In this document: positions 39,110-48,792 of the stretch, in pieces | How positions within the stretch are numbered: the stretch's first letter is position 1 | How the letters are laid out: every line of letters begins with the position of its first letter | Source of the DNA: Lamprocystis purpurea DSM 4197 | GTDB lineage: Bacteria > Pseudomonadota > Gammaproteobacteria > Chromatiales > Chromatiaceae | NCBI RefSeq assembly: GCF_000379525.1 | Contig: NZ_KB902363.1 | Coordinates: forward strand, 60,846-124,845 | Direction of reading: 5' to 3' | Length of the DNA stretch: 64,000 nt | Made by a program: the position numbers and the translations under genes | The notes under the pieces: model-generated | The model's database searches: none | Told to the model about the DNA's origin: nothing | What the model saw: the letters and a program-made list of their open reading frames with translations, nothing else

Positions 39110-39472
39110 ATGGCTTCAGTTCCGGACATCACCGACACCGAACGCTGGGTCATCCAGACGACCCTGCGGGAGCGCTACGGGCGGGAACCCGCGTATCAAC
39201 TGGCGGATGCCGATATCCGGCTGCACGCTGCCGATCGGGAGCTGACAACCTGCCCCGTGTTCTTCTGGCAAGCCGACGACGGCTGCAGTTTCGTTTTGTT
39301 CAAGACTGGCGAGCAGCACTACCGCTGTCAGTTTTTCTATAAACCTTACAAGCAGATGGGCACGGGCATCGAGGAGTACGACGACTTGGCCGAGTGTGCC
39401 GTAGCGATTCTGCAGGCCCAGGCCGACTATGCGGCTGAACAACGCGGCGATCTGCCGTCCGCCGGTCCTTGA
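39110..39472 (+). CDS. Conserved-looking hypothetical protein, 120 residues
   Basis: Not recognised. The protein is acidic and soluble with no signal peptide, and has an alpha/beta pattern: a helical N-terminus (DTERWVIQTTLRERYG), then strands (PVFFWQADDGCSFVLFKTG, HYRCQFFYKPYKQM) and a C-terminal helix (LAECAVAILQAQADYA). It is 75 bp upstream of pfp on the same strand and could share its transcript. The 191 bp before it hold no other gene. Confidence 0.6.
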   Translation: MASVPDITDTERWVIQTTLRERYGREPAYQLADADIRLHAADRELTTCPVFFWQADDGCSFVLFKTGEQHYRCQFFYKPYKQMGTGIEEYDDLAECAVAILQAQADYAAEQRGDLPSAGP

Positions 39473-39546
39473 GTGATGAGACCAACGATCAAGGCCCGGG
39501 CGCTGCAAGAACAATATTCGAGACTGAACCAAACGAGGTGAGACCA

Positions 39547-40800
39547 ATGACCGCGAAGAATGCCTTCTATGCCCAATCCGGCGGCGTTACGGCCGTGATC
39601 AATGCCTCGGCCTGCGGCGTGATCGAGACCGCCCGTGCGCATCCGGACAAGATCGCCAATGTCTATGCCGGACGCAACGGGATCATCGGCGCGCTCACCG
39701 AGGACCTGATCGATACCAACCTGGAGGCGGCCGAGAATATCGCGGCCCTGCGCTACACGCCCTCGGGCGCGTTCGGTTCCTGCCGCTACAAGCTGAAAAG
39801 CCTGGAGGCGAACAAGCGCGAATACGAGCGCCTGATCGAGGTCTTCAAGGCGCATGACATCGGCTATTTCTTCTACAACGGCGGCGGCGACTCGGCCGAC
39901 ACCTGCTTCAAGGTGTCGCAACTCTCCGCCACCCTGGGCTACCCGGTCCAGGCCATCCATGTGCCGAAGACGGTCGACAACGATCTGCCGATCACCGACA
40001 ACTGCCCCGGTTTCGGGTCGGTCGCCAAGTACATCGCCACCTCGACGCTCGAGGCCTCGATCGACGTGCGCTCGATGTGCGCCACCTCCACCAAGATCTT
40101 CGTGATCGAGGTGATGGGGCGTCATGCCGGCTGGATCGCCGCCGCCGGCGCCCTGGTGGCCGATCAGGGCATTCCGGTCGTCACCCTGTTCCCGGAGGTG
40201 GAGTTCGATCAAAAGCGGTTCCTGGCCGCGGTCAAGGCCAAGGTGGCAGCCCATGGGTATTGCACCATCTGTGTCTCCGAGGGCTGTCACTGGCCCGACG
40301 GCCGTTTCCTGGCCGAGCAGGGCACGCGCGACGCCTTCGGCCACGCCCAACTCGGCGGGGCCGCCCCGGTGGTCGCCAACATGATCAAGGAGGCCATGGG
40401 TCTGAAATTCCACTGGGCGGTGGCGGACTATCTCCAGCGGGCGGCCCGCCATTTGGCGTCCAAGTCGGACGTGGAGCAGGCTTACGCACTGGGCAAGGCG
40501 GCGGTGGAGTACGCCATCGCCGGCCACGGCTCCATCATGCCCACGGTGGTGCGCAAGTCCTCGTCCCCCTATGTCTGGGAGATCGGCCAGGCGCCTCTGT
40601 CGGCGGTGGCGAATGTCGAGAAGTTCATGCCCAAGGATTACATTTCCGAGGACGGTTTCGGCATCACCGACAAGTGCCGCGAGTATCTGTATCCGCTCAT
40701 TCAAGGGGAGGACTACCCGCCTTACGAGAACGGCCTGCCCAAGTATGTCACCCTGACGAACGCTCCGGTCGCCCGCCGGCTCGGTGCCTTCCAACTGTGA
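39547..40800 (+). CDS. pfp: Pyrophosphate-dependent 6-phosphofructokinase
   Basis: Reversibly phosphorylates fructose-6-P using PPi. The ATG at 39547 with GAGGTGA upstream gives 417 residues (MTAKNAFYAQSGGVTAVINAS). The phosphate-donor loop is YNGGGDSADT and the catalytic site is PKTVDNDLP; the Val in TVDND is typical of PPi enzymes while ATP enzymes have TIDND. MGRHAGWIAA binds substrate. A small gene and the H+-pyrophosphatase gene follow, the known linkage in chemolithotrophs and methylotrophs. Confidence 0.92.
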   Translation: MTAKNAFYAQSGGVTAVINASACGVIETARAHPDKIANVYAGRNGIIGALTEDLIDTNLEAAENIAALRYTPSGAFGSCRYKLKSLEANKREYERLIEVFKAHDIGYFFYNGGGDSADTCFKVSQLSATLGYPVQAIHVPKTVDNDLPITDNCPGFGSVAKYIATSTLEASIDVRSMCATSTKIFVIEVMGRHAGWIAAAGALVADQGIPVVTLFPEVEFDQKRFLAAVKAKVAAHGYCTICVSEGCHWPDGRFLAEQGTRDAFGHAQLGGAAPVVANMIKEAMGLKFHWAVADYLQRAARHLASKSDVEQAYALGKAAVEYAIAGHGSIMPTVVRKSSSPYVWEIGQAPLSAVANVEKFMPKDYISEDGFGITDKCREYLYPLIQGEDYPPYENGLPKYVTLTNAPVARRLGAFQL

Positions 40801-40869
40801 CATGCCTGGTTGGCAGGGGGTCACTGCCTCCTGCCGAGGCCCGGCTTGCATCATAAGAAAAGGCCCGCT

Positions 40870-41097
40870 ATGACCCTCGACCAGGCGCGTGACTTGATCC
40901 AGACCCAGTTGCAGTTCGGCGGCGGCTATAACCGCAACGCTGTAAGGCTTATGCTGGGAGAGATCGGTCGCGCGCACGGCCAGGGGGCCGTGGACGGGCT
41001 GATCCGGGAACTGGGGCTTGAGGCCGCCTTTGGTCTGAAGCCCGGAACCGATTTCAGCGGGGTCGGCCGCCCGCCGGGGCCAAATCCGCAAACCTAG
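40870..41097 (+). CDS. Small protein between pfp and hppA
   Basis: A 75-residue protein (MTLDQARDLIQTQLQFGGGYNRN...) with a helical N-terminal half and a Gly/Pro-rich tail. No domain was recognised. It lies 69 bp after pfp and 38 bp before hppA on the same strand, so it is probably in the same operon; a link to PPi metabolism is only positional. Confidence 0.6.
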   Translation: MTLDQARDLIQTQLQFGGGYNRNAVRLMLGEIGRAHGQGAVDGLIRELGLEAAFGLKPGTDFSGVGRPPGPNPQT

Positions 41098-41135
41098 CCC
41101 ATTTCAGGGTTTAATGATCGAGGAGTCACGTCACT

Positions 41136-43160
41136 ATGTCATCGTTCGGTACGACTTTTGCCATCCTGTGCGCCCTGGTGGCGATCGGGTATGGCCTCTG
41201 GTCAGTCAAGTGGATACTCGCGTTGCCCGACGGCACCGCGCGGATGCGCGAGATTGCCGCCGCCATTCAAGAGGGTGCCCAGGCCTATCTCAATCGCCAG
41301 TACACCACCATCGCCATGGTCGGCGGTGCGCTCGCCGTCCTCATCCTGCTCTTTCTGGGCTGGGAGACCGCGCTCGGCTTCGTGATCGGTGCGGTGCTCT
41401 CCGGGGCCACCGGCTACATCGGCATGTACATCTCAGTGCGCTCCAACGTGCGCACCGCGCAGGCCGCCCATAACGGCCTTGACGCCGCCCTGCAGGTCGC
41501 CTTCCGTGGCGGCGCCATCACCGGTCTGCTCGTGGTCGGTCTGGGGCTCTTGGGCGTCGCCGGCTATTACGCCCTGCTGGGCGGTGCCGATCCGCTCAAA
41601 CAGGACGCCATCCTGCACGCCTTGGTCGGTCTGGGCTTCGGCGGCTCCTTGATCTCGATTTTCGCCCGGTTGGGCGGCGGCATCTTCACCAAGGGCGCCG
41701 ACGTGGGCGCTGACCTGGTGGGCAAGGTCGAGGCCGGCATCCCGGAGGATGATCCACGCAACCCGGCGGTCATCGCCGACAACGTGGGCGACAACGTGGG
41801 CGACTGCGCCGGTATGGCCGCGGACCTCTTCGAGACCTATGCGGTGACCACGGTCGCCACCATGCTGCTCGGCTGGCTCCTGATCAAGGACACCAACGCG
41901 GTCGTCTTTCCGCTGGTCCTGGGCGGCGTGTCCATCATCGCTTCGGTCGTCGGCACCTTCTTCGTCAAGGCGAAGGAAGGCGAGAAGATCATGAACGCCC
42001 TCTATCGCGGCCTGATCGTGGCCGGCGGCATCGCCGCGGTGGCCTTCCTGCCACTGACCTTCCTGTTCAACCCGATCGGCAGCGGCGAGTATGCCGCGGC
42101 CCACAGCAACTTTTCCCTGTACCTGGCCGCCCTGGTGGGTCTGGGCCTGACCGGACTGCTGGTGGTCATCACCGAGTATTACACCGCCACCGAGTACGCC
42201 CCGGTGCGTCACATCGCCGCCGCCTCCCAGACCGGTCATGCCACCAACATCATCGCCGGCCTGGGTGTGTCCATGAAGGCGACCGCCGCCCCGGTGCTGG
42301 TCATCTGCCTGGCGATCCTGACCTCCTACTGGCTCGGCGGGCTCTACGGCATCGCCATCGCGGCGACCGCCATGCTCTCCATGACCGGCATCATCGTGGC
42401 CCTGGACGCCTATGGCCCGATCACCGACAACGCCGGCGGCATCGCCGAGATGGCCAAGATGGACGAGAAGATCCGCGCCATCACCGACCCGCTGGACGCC
42501 GTCGGCAACACCACCAAGGCCGTCACCAAGGGCTATGCCATCGGCTCCGCCGGTCTGGCGGCCCTGGTCCTGTTCGCCGACTACACCCACGCGCTGGGCG
42601 GCAACACGGAGTTCAGTCTGAATGACCCCATGGTCATCATCGGGCTCTTCATCGGCGGCATGGTGCCCTATCTGTTCGGCGCCATGGCCATGGAGGCGGT
42701 CGGTCGCGCGGCCGGCGGCATCGTGAACGAGGTTCGTCGTCAGTTCCGCGAGATGCCTGGGATCATGGCCGGCACCCAGAAGCCGGATTATTCCCGCGCC
42801 GTGGACATGCTGACCAAGGACGCCATCCGCGAGATGCTGATTCCCTCCCTGCTGCCGGTGGGCCTGCCCATCCTGGTCGGCCTGATCTTAGGCCCCATCG
42901 CCCTGGGCGGCATGCTGATCGGCACCATCGTCACCGGTCTCTTCGTGGCCATCTCCATGACCGCCGGCGGCGGTGCCTGGGACAATGCCAAGAAGTATAT
43001 CGAGGACGGCAACTTCGGCGGCAAGGGGTCCGAGACCCACAAGGCGGCGGTCACCGGTGACACGGTCGGCGACCCCTACAAGGACACCGCCGGCCCGGCC
43101 GTGAACCCGCTGATCAAGATCATCAACATCGTGGCACTGCTGATCGTGCCCTTGTTGTAA
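41136..43160 (+). CDS. hppA: Proton-translocating membrane pyrophosphatase, K+-independent type
   Basis: Pumps protons using PPi hydrolysis, or makes PPi from the proton gradient. The 674-residue protein has about 16 membrane spans. PPi-site motifs are [11 protein letters not shown], the [35 protein letters not shown] region (41700s), [11 protein letters not shown] and [15 protein letters not shown]. The residue that sets cation need is Lys in [16 protein letters not shown], the mark of K+-independent pumps (Ala in K+-dependent ones). Confidence 0.96.
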   Translation: MSSFGTTFAILCALVAIGYGLWSVKWILALPDGTARMREIAAAIQEGAQAYLNRQYTTIAMVGGALAVLILLFLGWETALGFVIGAVLSGATGYIGMYISVRSNVRTAQAAHNGLDAALQVAFRGGAITGLLVVGLGLLGVAGYYALLGGADPLKQDAILHALVGLGFGGSLISIFARLGGGIFTKGADVGADLVGKVEAGIPEDDPRNPAVIADNVGDNVGDCAGMAADLFETYAVTTVATMLLGWLLIKDTNAVVFPLVLGGVSIIASVVGTFFVKAKEGEKIMNALYRGLIVAGGIAAVAFLPLTFLFNPIGSGEYAAAHSNFSLYLAALVGLGLTGLLVVITEYYTATEYAPVRHIAAASQTGHATNIIAGLGVSMKATAAPVLVICLAILTSYWLGGLYGIAIAATAMLSMTGIIVALDAYGPITDNAGGIAEMAKMDEKIRAITDPLDAVGNTTKAVTKGYAIGSAGLAALVLFADYTHALGGNTEFSLNDPMVIIGLFIGGMVPYLFGAMAMEAVGRAAGGIVNEVRRQFREMPGIMAGTQKPDYSRAVDMLTKDAIREMLIPSLLPVGLPILVGLILGPIALGGMLIGTIVTGLFVAISMTAGGGAWDNAKKYIEDGNFGGKGSETHKAAVTGDTVGDPYKDTAGPAVNPLIKIINIVALLIVPLL

Positions 43161-43220
43161 TTGATCCTGTTGTCAGCGATCCTGCGGTTCGGGGTGCTCT
43201 GCGCCCCGGACAACGCAGTC

Positions 43221-43271
43221 GGCGTCGGCAGTACTGCCGACGCCCTTCAGAGGCCCGCGAGGGCCTTTTTT
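43221..43271 (+). terminator. Palindrome and intrinsic terminator after hppA
   Basis: A perfect 24-base palindrome around GGCAGTACTGCC (43221-43244) is followed by AGGCCC-GCGA-GGGCCT and a T6 run (43251-43271), a standard intrinsic terminator. Confidence 0.85.
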
Positions 43272-43295
43272 CTTTCTACCCGGAAAAAGGCAGTT

Positions 43296-43426
43296 CTCAC
43301 ACAAAGACACTAAGATCACAAAGATATTTAACGCGATGGGTTGGTTTAGCAGGTCCTTCGCGCGATTATCGGCCCGACGTTTTCAGTGATCTGTTTTTCT
43401 TCGTGTTCTTTGTGTCTTTGTGTGAG
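43296..43426. repeat. 134-bp-family element, copy 2
   Basis: Its right arm (43403-43426, GTGTTCTTTGTGTCTTTGTG...) is identical to that of the copy at 29466-29599, and the left arm (43296-43319) carries two mismatches. The TTTTCAGTGAT box is shared. It lies between the hppA terminator and ppa; a -10-like TACAAT (43480-43485) stands before ppa. Confidence 0.85.
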
Positions 43427-43578
43427 CAATTGCCGGATCCGGGATGATCGGAAGCGGGATTTTACGGGGTCTTCTGGCATACAATTAGAAGGCTTGGCGC
43501 CGGGGCAGTGCCCGTGCGGGTCCTGCGCCTTGTTGTGCCTTTCCCAATCATCCGTTTCAGTTCCCACGAGGTCGAGTC

Positions 43579-44127
43579 ATGGATCTTTCGAAGGTCTCCC
43601 GCGGCGCTAATGTTCCAAATGAAATCAATGTCATCATTGAGATTCCGTCGCATTCCGACCCGGTCAAGTACGAGATGGATAAGACTACCGGGGCCATGTT
43701 CGTGGACCGCTTCATGTCTACCGCCATGCACTATCCCTGCAACTACGGCTATGTGCCCCACACCCTGTCTTCCGACGGTGACCCGGTCGACGTGCTGGTC
43801 ATGACGCCCTACCCACTGATCTCGGGCTCGGTCATCAAGTGTCGTCCGGTCGGTGTGCTGACCATGACGGATGAGTCGGGCGATGACGCCAAGATCCTGG
43901 CCCTGCCGATCGATAAGCTCTACAAGGGCTTCCGCAACGTCGAGAGTTTCCGCGACCTGCCGGTGCATATGCTCGATCAGATCGCTCACTTTTTTGAGCA
44001 TTACAAGGACCTGGATGAGGGCAAGTGGGTCCGCGTCGGTGGCTGGGGCGGGGTGGATGAAGCGCGCGCCGAGATCATGGCCAGCGTGAAGATGTTCGAG
44101 GAAGCCCCGGAGAAGCCGGCGTTCTAA
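43579..44127 (+). CDS. ppa: Soluble inorganic pyrophosphatase
   Basis: Family I PPase that hydrolyses PPi in the cytoplasm. The 182-residue protein has the signature [14 protein letters not shown] with its three Asp ligands, preceded by YGYVPHTL, and DDAKILALP. Its presence beside PPi-using Pfp and HppA means PPi can be either conserved or drained, so regulation between the three is expected. Confidence 0.96.
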   Translation: MDLSKVSRGANVPNEINVIIEIPSHSDPVKYEMDKTTGAMFVDRFMSTAMHYPCNYGYVPHTLSSDGDPVDVLVMTPYPLISGSVIKCRPVGVLTMTDESGDDAKILALPIDKLYKGFRNVESFRDLPVHMLDQIAHFFEHYKDLDEGKWVRVGGWGGVDEARAEIMASVKMFEEAPEKPAF

Positions 44128-44149
44128 GGCGATTCTTGTCATCTTCGCA

Positions 44150-44659
44150 ATGTCCCAACTGACGCACTTCAATGCCGCGGGCGAGGCCCACATGGTGGAT
44201 GTAGCCGCCAAGGCGGTCACCCGCCGGGTGGCGGTCGCGGAGGGCTCGATCCGGATGCTGCCGGCCACCCTGGCCCTGATCGCCGCGGGTGGGCACAAGA
44301 AGGGGGATGTGCTCGGCGTTGCCCGCATCGCCGGGATCATGGGCGCCAAGCGGACCGCGGATTTGGTGCCGCTGTGCCACCCGCTGGCGTTGACTGGGGT
44401 GGAGATCGCGTTCGAGGTCCACACCGCGGCAGCGGCTGTCTATTGCCGTGCCAGGGTTGAGACCACCGGCCAAACCGGCGTCGAAATGGAGGCGCTGTGC
44501 GCTGTCCAGATCAGCCTGTTGACGGTTTACGACATGTGCAAAGCGGTGGACCGCGGGATGACCATCGAACAGGTGCGTCTGCTTGAAAAGGCCGGCGGCA
44601 CATCGGGTGCCTGGTCGCGGTCCGCCGACGCAACCGGCGCGACCGAGGTGACTGTCTGA
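44150..44659 (+). CDS. moaC: Cyclic pyranopterin monophosphate synthase MoaC
   Basis: With MoaA makes cPMP in molybdenum cofactor synthesis. The 169-residue protein has [39 protein letters not shown] and [23 protein letters not shown], including the active-site Lys and Asp. The start follows ppa by 22 bp and its stop overlaps the engB ATG. Confidence 0.96.
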   Translation: MSQLTHFNAAGEAHMVDVAAKAVTRRVAVAEGSIRMLPATLALIAAGGHKKGDVLGVARIAGIMGAKRTADLVPLCHPLALTGVEIAFEVHTAAAAVYCRARVETTGQTGVEMEALCAVQISLLTVYDMCKAVDRGMTIEQVRLLEKAGGTSGAWSRSADATGATEVTV

Positions 44660-45309
44660 TGAATGCATTCTATCAAGGCGCGCAGTTTCTGACTGCCGCC
44701 ACACGGTTCGACCAGGCGCCCGAGGATCTGGGGCGCGAGGTGGTCTTCGCCGGCCGCTCCAATGCCGGCAAGTCCAGTGCCATCAACGCCATTTGCCATC
44801 AACGCGCGCTCGCGCGGACCAGCAAGACGCCGGGCCGCACCCAGCAGTTGATCTTTTTTCGCTTGGACGACGAGCGCCGACTGGTGGACCTGCCGGGCTA
44901 TGGCTACGCGCGGGTTTCGGAATCCATCAAACTCGAGTGGCAGGCGCATATGGCAGAGTTTCTCGAACGCCGTCGAGCACTCGCCGGCCTGGTCATCGTG
45001 ATGGATATCCGTCATCCGCTGACGGACTATGACCGGCAGATGTTGGCCTGGGGGCGCCGTGCCGACCTGCCGGTGCTGCTGCTCCTCACCAAAGCCGATA
45101 AACTCAAGCGCGGGGCGGTGCTTGCCGCGCAACTCGGCGTGGCGCGTGAGACGGCCGCGGCGGACGGGCAGGTTCTGGTGCTGACCTTCTCGGCCACCGA
45201 GCGGACCGGCGTTGAGTCGGTGCAGGCGGTGCTGGACCACTGGCTCGGGGTGGCCGGGTTGTCGGATGGCGAAGCGAATCCGGATTCGGTCGCGAACGAA
45301 GGCGAATGA
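44659..45309 (+). CDS. engB: Ribosome-biogenesis GTPase EngB (YihA)
   Basis: A small Ras-like GTPase needed for 50S assembly. The G1 loop is AGRSNAGKSS, G2/G3 include KTPGRTQQ and LVDLPGYGYARV, and G4 is LTKADKL. The 216 residues match the family. Its ATG overlaps the moaC stop. Confidence 0.95.
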   Translation: MNAFYQGAQFLTAATRFDQAPEDLGREVVFAGRSNAGKSSAINAICHQRALARTSKTPGRTQQLIFFRLDDERRLVDLPGYGYARVSESIKLEWQAHMAEFLERRRALAGLVIVMDIRHPLTDYDRQMLAWGRRADLPVLLLLTKADKLKRGAVLAAQLGVARETAAADGQVLVLTFSATERTGVESVQAVLDHWLGVAGLSDGEANPDSVANEGE

Positions 45310-45381
45310 ACCTGAACAGAGCGGTCAGCGCTGGCCGCTCGTTGCGGGCCGCGGACCCGGGCGGGCCCGCGACCCGCTGGA

Positions 45382-46230
45382 TCAGTGGCCCTGTGGCGGG
45401 GGCGGTGCTTGCTCCATACCCCCGCCGGCATCGGGCATGACCGGCGGTGCCATCGGGACCTGCCCCTCCTGATAGCCGCCGTATCCCGGATAGCCGCCTT
45501 GAGGACCATAGCCATAACCGCCTTGGGGCATCTGTCCACGTGGACCCATCGGCGGCATGGGGCCGTTCATGCCCGGCATTCCGGGGCCGCCGCGGCCGAA
45601 GACCGCCCGCGCCGCTTCCACTTGTTCGGGGGTCAGTTCATCGATGGTCTTGCGGTATTTCTCGAACTGTTCCTGGGCGGCCTTATAGCGTTGTTCGGCT
45701 TCGGCCCAGGGCGGGGAGTCCGGCATCTCGATCCCGCGCTCGGCCGCGCGCGTGCGCATCTCCTGCCAATGCGCTTCCCGAGCGGCCTTGCGTTCTTCCG
45801 GTGTCATCTTCTGCATCTTCTCGCGCATGGCTTCCCGCTGAGCGCGCATCGCGCTCATTTCCTCGGGTGTCATTCCGGCGCCCTGAGGCGGCATCTCAGG
45901 CATCCGCGGCAGGTCGGAGCCGGCCGTCGCGCCGGCCCAGGGCGGTGTTGCGGGCAAGTCCACGCCGATCTCGGCGGCCCGCGCGCGCAATTCCTCGTAG
46001 CGCTTGACGCGCTCCGCATCCAGCTCCGCGCGGCGGGCCTCGGACTTGGCACGGGCGGTGTCCATTGCGCTCGGCGCGGCAGCGGGCATGGGGGCTGCAG
46101 GTGTCTGGGCGACCGGGGCCGGAGCGGCCGGCGCCGCGGGCGGTTGCTGCGCCAGGACCACACCCTGGCTCAGGGCCAGGGTCAGTGCGGCCGCGGACGC
46201 GATTGACAGGACTCGGGGGATAGCGAACAT
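45382..46230 (-). CDS. Exported Pro/Met-rich protein with two internal repeats
   Basis: The ATG at 46230 gives 282 residues with a signal peptide (MFAIPRVLSIASAAALTLAL...VLAQQ); 71 upstream codons of the open frame are not credible. An Ala/Pro-rich linker (28-55) is followed by two similar units, RYEELRARAAEIGVDLPATPPWA (77-99, first 20 residues being the core) and HWQEMRTRAAERGIEMPDSP (about 154-173), each before a helix with MTPEE or LTPEQ. The tail (210-282) is Gly/Pro/Met/Tyr-rich and probably unstructured. It faintly recalls Spy/CpxP-like LTPxQ chaperones, but no family was recognised. The 225 bp between it and the divergent mutase gene hold only promoters. Confidence 0.65.
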   Translation of the reverse strand: MFAIPRVLSIASAAALTLALSQGVVLAQQPPAAPAAPAPVAQTPAAPMPAAAPSAMDTARAKSEARRAELDAERVKRYEELRARAAEIGVDLPATPPWAGATAGSDLPRMPEMPPQGAGMTPEEMSAMRAQREAMREKMQKMTPEERKAAREAHWQEMRTRAAERGIEMPDSPPWAEAEQRYKAAQEQFEKYRKTIDELTPEQVEAARAVFGRGGPGMPGMNGPMPPMGPRGQMPQGGYGYGPQGGYPGYGGYQEGQVPMAPPVMPDAGGGMEQAPPPPQGH

Positions 46231-46455
46231 GCGGAGGTCTCCAGGAGTGTTTGAGTGTTTGCGAATCGATTGACGTGCTTCAGTGCGCGGGAGGACGGTG
46301 TCGGCAGCGCCTTGTGCTCTCGCGTGCTCCATGGCGGGGACCGGGTGCAGTGGCATACTCGCCCCCCGCCGGGTGCGTCGCGGCCGACCCTGACTTGCCC
46401 GCCCGCGGGCTGTAACCGTCCTCGCCGCAAGGTAAGGGCGCAAGCGAGGTTTTTC

Positions 46456-47940
46456 ATGTATATCGGCGATCTGATGAACGAGAGCGGGGTTGGGTTCGGG
46501 ACCAGCGGTGCCCGCGGACTCGCGGCGGCGATGACCGACCAGGTCTGTTACGCCTACACGGCGGGGTTCCTGGGCTATCTGCTCGCCGCGGGGGCCGTGC
46601 GGCCGGGTGTGGATGTCGGTCTGGCCGGCGATTTACGGCCCAGCACCGGGCGCATTCTGGCCGCTTGTGCCCGCGCCGTTCGCGATCTGGGTTGTCAGCC
46701 GCGCCACTTCGGCCGCATCCCCAGTCCCGCGGTGGCCGCCTGGGGGATTGCCCACGGCTGCCCGTCGCTGATGGTGACGGGCAGTCATATCCCGGATGAC
46801 CGCAACGGGATCAAGTTCAACCTGCCGACCGGCGAAGTGCTCAAGGCCGACGAGGCAGGCATCCGCGCCCAAGCGGTGACGCTTCCGGCGGGGCTGTTCG
46901 ACGCGGCCGGGACGCTCGCGGATGGGGCGCCGTCCGCTTTGCCGATCGCGGAGTCGGCGGCCTATGATGACTATGTGCGGCGCTATCTGGATTTTTTTCC
47001 GGCCGGCTGTCTGCGCGGTTGGCGGATCGGCAGTTATGAACACTCCAGCGTCGCGCGCGAGGCTTACTGGGACATTCTGACCGGGCTGGGTGCCCAGGTG
47101 ACGCGTCTGGGTTTCGCCGAGCGGTTCATTCCAGTCGATACCGAGGCGATCCGCCCTGAGGATGTGACCCTGGCCCGTGATTGGGCGGCGGGCGGGGCCT
47201 TCGATGCACTGGTGTCAGCCGACGGCGACGGTGACCGGCCGCTGGTGGCCGACGCCGCCGGTACCTGGCTGCGCGGTGACATCGCGGGCATCCTGTGCGC
47301 GCGCCAACTCGGGGTCAGCGCGGTCGCGACCCCGGTGAGCAGCAACACCGCGGTTGAGCGCTGCGGCGCCTTTGCCCAGGTGTTACGCACCCGGATCGGT
47401 TCGCCCTTCGTGATCGAGGGAATGCGGCAACTGCGGGCTCAGGGGCTGGCCCCGGTCGCGGGTTACGAGGCCAACGGCGGATTCCTGCTGGAGACCCCGA
47501 TCCGGTGCGAGGGTCGCACCCTGGCCGCCCTGCCGACCCGTGACGCGGTCCTGGTCGCACTCAGTCTCCTCCAGGCCGCCGCGCAGCAGGGCCGGAGCCT
47601 GTCGGCCCTGGCCGAGGATCTGCCCGGGCGTTTTACCCACAGCGACCGCATCCGGGATTTCCCGACCGCGGTCAGCCAGGCGCACATTGCGGCCCTGACC
47701 AGTGGTGATATGGCGCATGACATCCAGGCCGTGGAAGCGCTGTTTGGCCGCCATTTCGGCCCGGTGTTCGGGATTGACTGCACCGACGGGCTGCGCATCA
47801 CCTTCACCAGCGGGGAGATCGCCCACCTGCGCCCGTCCGGCAATGCGCCTGAACTGCGTGCTTACACCGAGGCTGACAGCCCGGAGCGAGCGGCGCGGAT
47901 GAACGCCATCTGTCTGGAGGTGTTGGGGGGATGGCGATAA
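46456..47940 (+). CDS. Phosphohexomutase (phosphomannomutase-like)
   Basis: An alpha-D-phosphohexomutase superfamily protein of 494 residues, start MYIGDLMNESGVGFGTSGARG. The phosphoserine loop reads TGSHIPDDRNGIKF, unlike the common TASHNP, the metal loop is DGDGDRP, the sugar loop GYEANGGFLLET and the phosphate loop RPSGNAPELR. The variant serine loop is known in a subgroup annotated as phosphomannomutase; the sugar specificity is unproven. Confidence 0.85.
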   Translation: MYIGDLMNESGVGFGTSGARGLAAAMTDQVCYAYTAGFLGYLLAAGAVRPGVDVGLAGDLRPSTGRILAACARAVRDLGCQPRHFGRIPSPAVAAWGIAHGCPSLMVTGSHIPDDRNGIKFNLPTGEVLKADEAGIRAQAVTLPAGLFDAAGTLADGAPSALPIAESAAYDDYVRRYLDFFPAGCLRGWRIGSYEHSSVAREAYWDILTGLGAQVTRLGFAERFIPVDTEAIRPEDVTLARDWAAGGAFDALVSADGDGDRPLVADAAGTWLRGDIAGILCARQLGVSAVATPVSSNTAVERCGAFAQVLRTRIGSPFVIEGMRQLRAQGLAPVAGYEANGGFLLETPIRCEGRTLAALPTRDAVLVALSLLQAAAQQGRSLSALAEDLPGRFTHSDRIRDFPTAVSQAHIAALTSGDMAHDIQAVEALFGRHFGPVFGIDCTDGLRITFTSGEIAHLRPSGNAPELRAYTEADSPERAARMNAICLEVLGGWR

Positions 47941-47964
47941 CTGTGAAAATAACCTGGCGATCTT

Positions 47965-48056
47965 GTGGGAGCGGCCTCCGGCCGCGATGGGGCCATCGTG
48001 AACTCCGACGCTGCGAGATCCGGCGAGCCCCCATCGCGGCCGGAGGCCGCTCCCAC
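47965..48056. repeat. REP-like palindrome, near-perfect copy
   Basis: The arm starting GTGGGAGCGGCCTCCGGCCG (47965-47992) and its inverse (about 48029-48056) pair over 28 bases around a 36-base loop. It is the second copy of the palindrome at 8075-8165 and lies in the 202-bp gap before the cysteine-rich gene. Confidence 0.85.
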
Positions 48057-48142
48057 GGGCGATGCCCATCGTGTGGGTGTGCCATCGTCTTCAACGCCGA
48101 ACGCGCGGCGTGCCGCAGCGTTGTCAGAGGACTTTGAAGACC

Positions 48143-48355
48143 ATGGCCGAGTGTTGGATCAAACACGAGGTCAAGACCTGCCCGCGCTGTGGCCGGGTGT
48201 TCGAGTGCAAGCTCAACAATCCGGTGCATTGTGAGTGCGCCCAAGTTCACTTGTCCGAGGAGACCCTGCTGCGCATTCAGGAGCAGTATCGCGACTGTCT
48301 GTGTTTGTCTTGTCTGACCGCGTTGGCGAACGAGACGCCTGTAGGTGCGACTTAA
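48143..48355 (+). CDS. Cysteine-rich CWC-type protein
   Basis: A 70-residue protein with seven cysteines arranged as CPRCGRVFECKLNNPVHCEC followed by CLCLSC, matching the small Cys-rich CWC family of probable metal-binding proteins with unknown function. ATG at 48143 is chosen over an upstream frame through repeat DNA. It overlaps the convergent hepT stop by four bases. Confidence 0.75.
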   Translation: MAECWIKHEVKTCPRCGRVFECKLNNPVHCECAQVHLSEETLLRIQEQYRDCLCLSCLTALANETPVGAT

Positions 48356-48792
48356 GTTGTTGCTGTTCCAGCCCCTGCCAGCCAGTGCACCACGTCTTGA
48401 ACGAATGCACCGAGGTCCGCGGGGATCCGCTGAAGGTGGTCGTAGACCTGGCCAACGTCGAGTTCGAGGTAGCCGTGGACCAGGATGTTGCGGAAACGGC
48501 CAAAGCCTCGCAAACGGGCACGGGTGTGGGCGGAAATAACGCCGGTCTCCAAGAGTGCGTCCAGACCCTGCTCATTGGTTTCCGGAAAGCGGTCGAAGTG
48601 CCCGGCGAGGATGTGGTTGGTAATGTCCAATGCCGCCTCTGCCGCGAGTTGGATGCCGCGCTCGGCGGCCCAGTGGGTGCGGAAATCGGCGATGAATGCC
48701 TCGCGGGGGATCGCCGCCAAGGGCTCCAACCGACGAATGGTCTCGTCGAGTTTTTTCAGGCGTTGTTCGACGACGCGGGGTTCCAGTGTCAC
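48352..48792 (-). CDS. hepT: HepT-type HEPN RNase toxin
   Basis: A DUF86/HEPN protein of 146 residues from a GTG start that overlaps the mntA stop (GTGA). The catalytic Rx4HxY motif is intact at 101-108 (RNILVHGY). In the known HepT-MntA (type VII) systems the toxin is an RNase silenced by AMPylation of the tyrosine of this motif by MntA. All helical, soluble. Confidence 0.85.
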   Translation of the reverse strand: MTLEPRVVEQRLKKLDETIRRLEPLAAIPREAFIADFRTHWAAERGIQLAAEAALDITNHILAGHFDRFPETNEQGLDALLETGVISAHTRARLRGFGRFRNILVHGYLELDVGQVYDHLQRIPADLGAFVQDVVHWLAGAGTATT

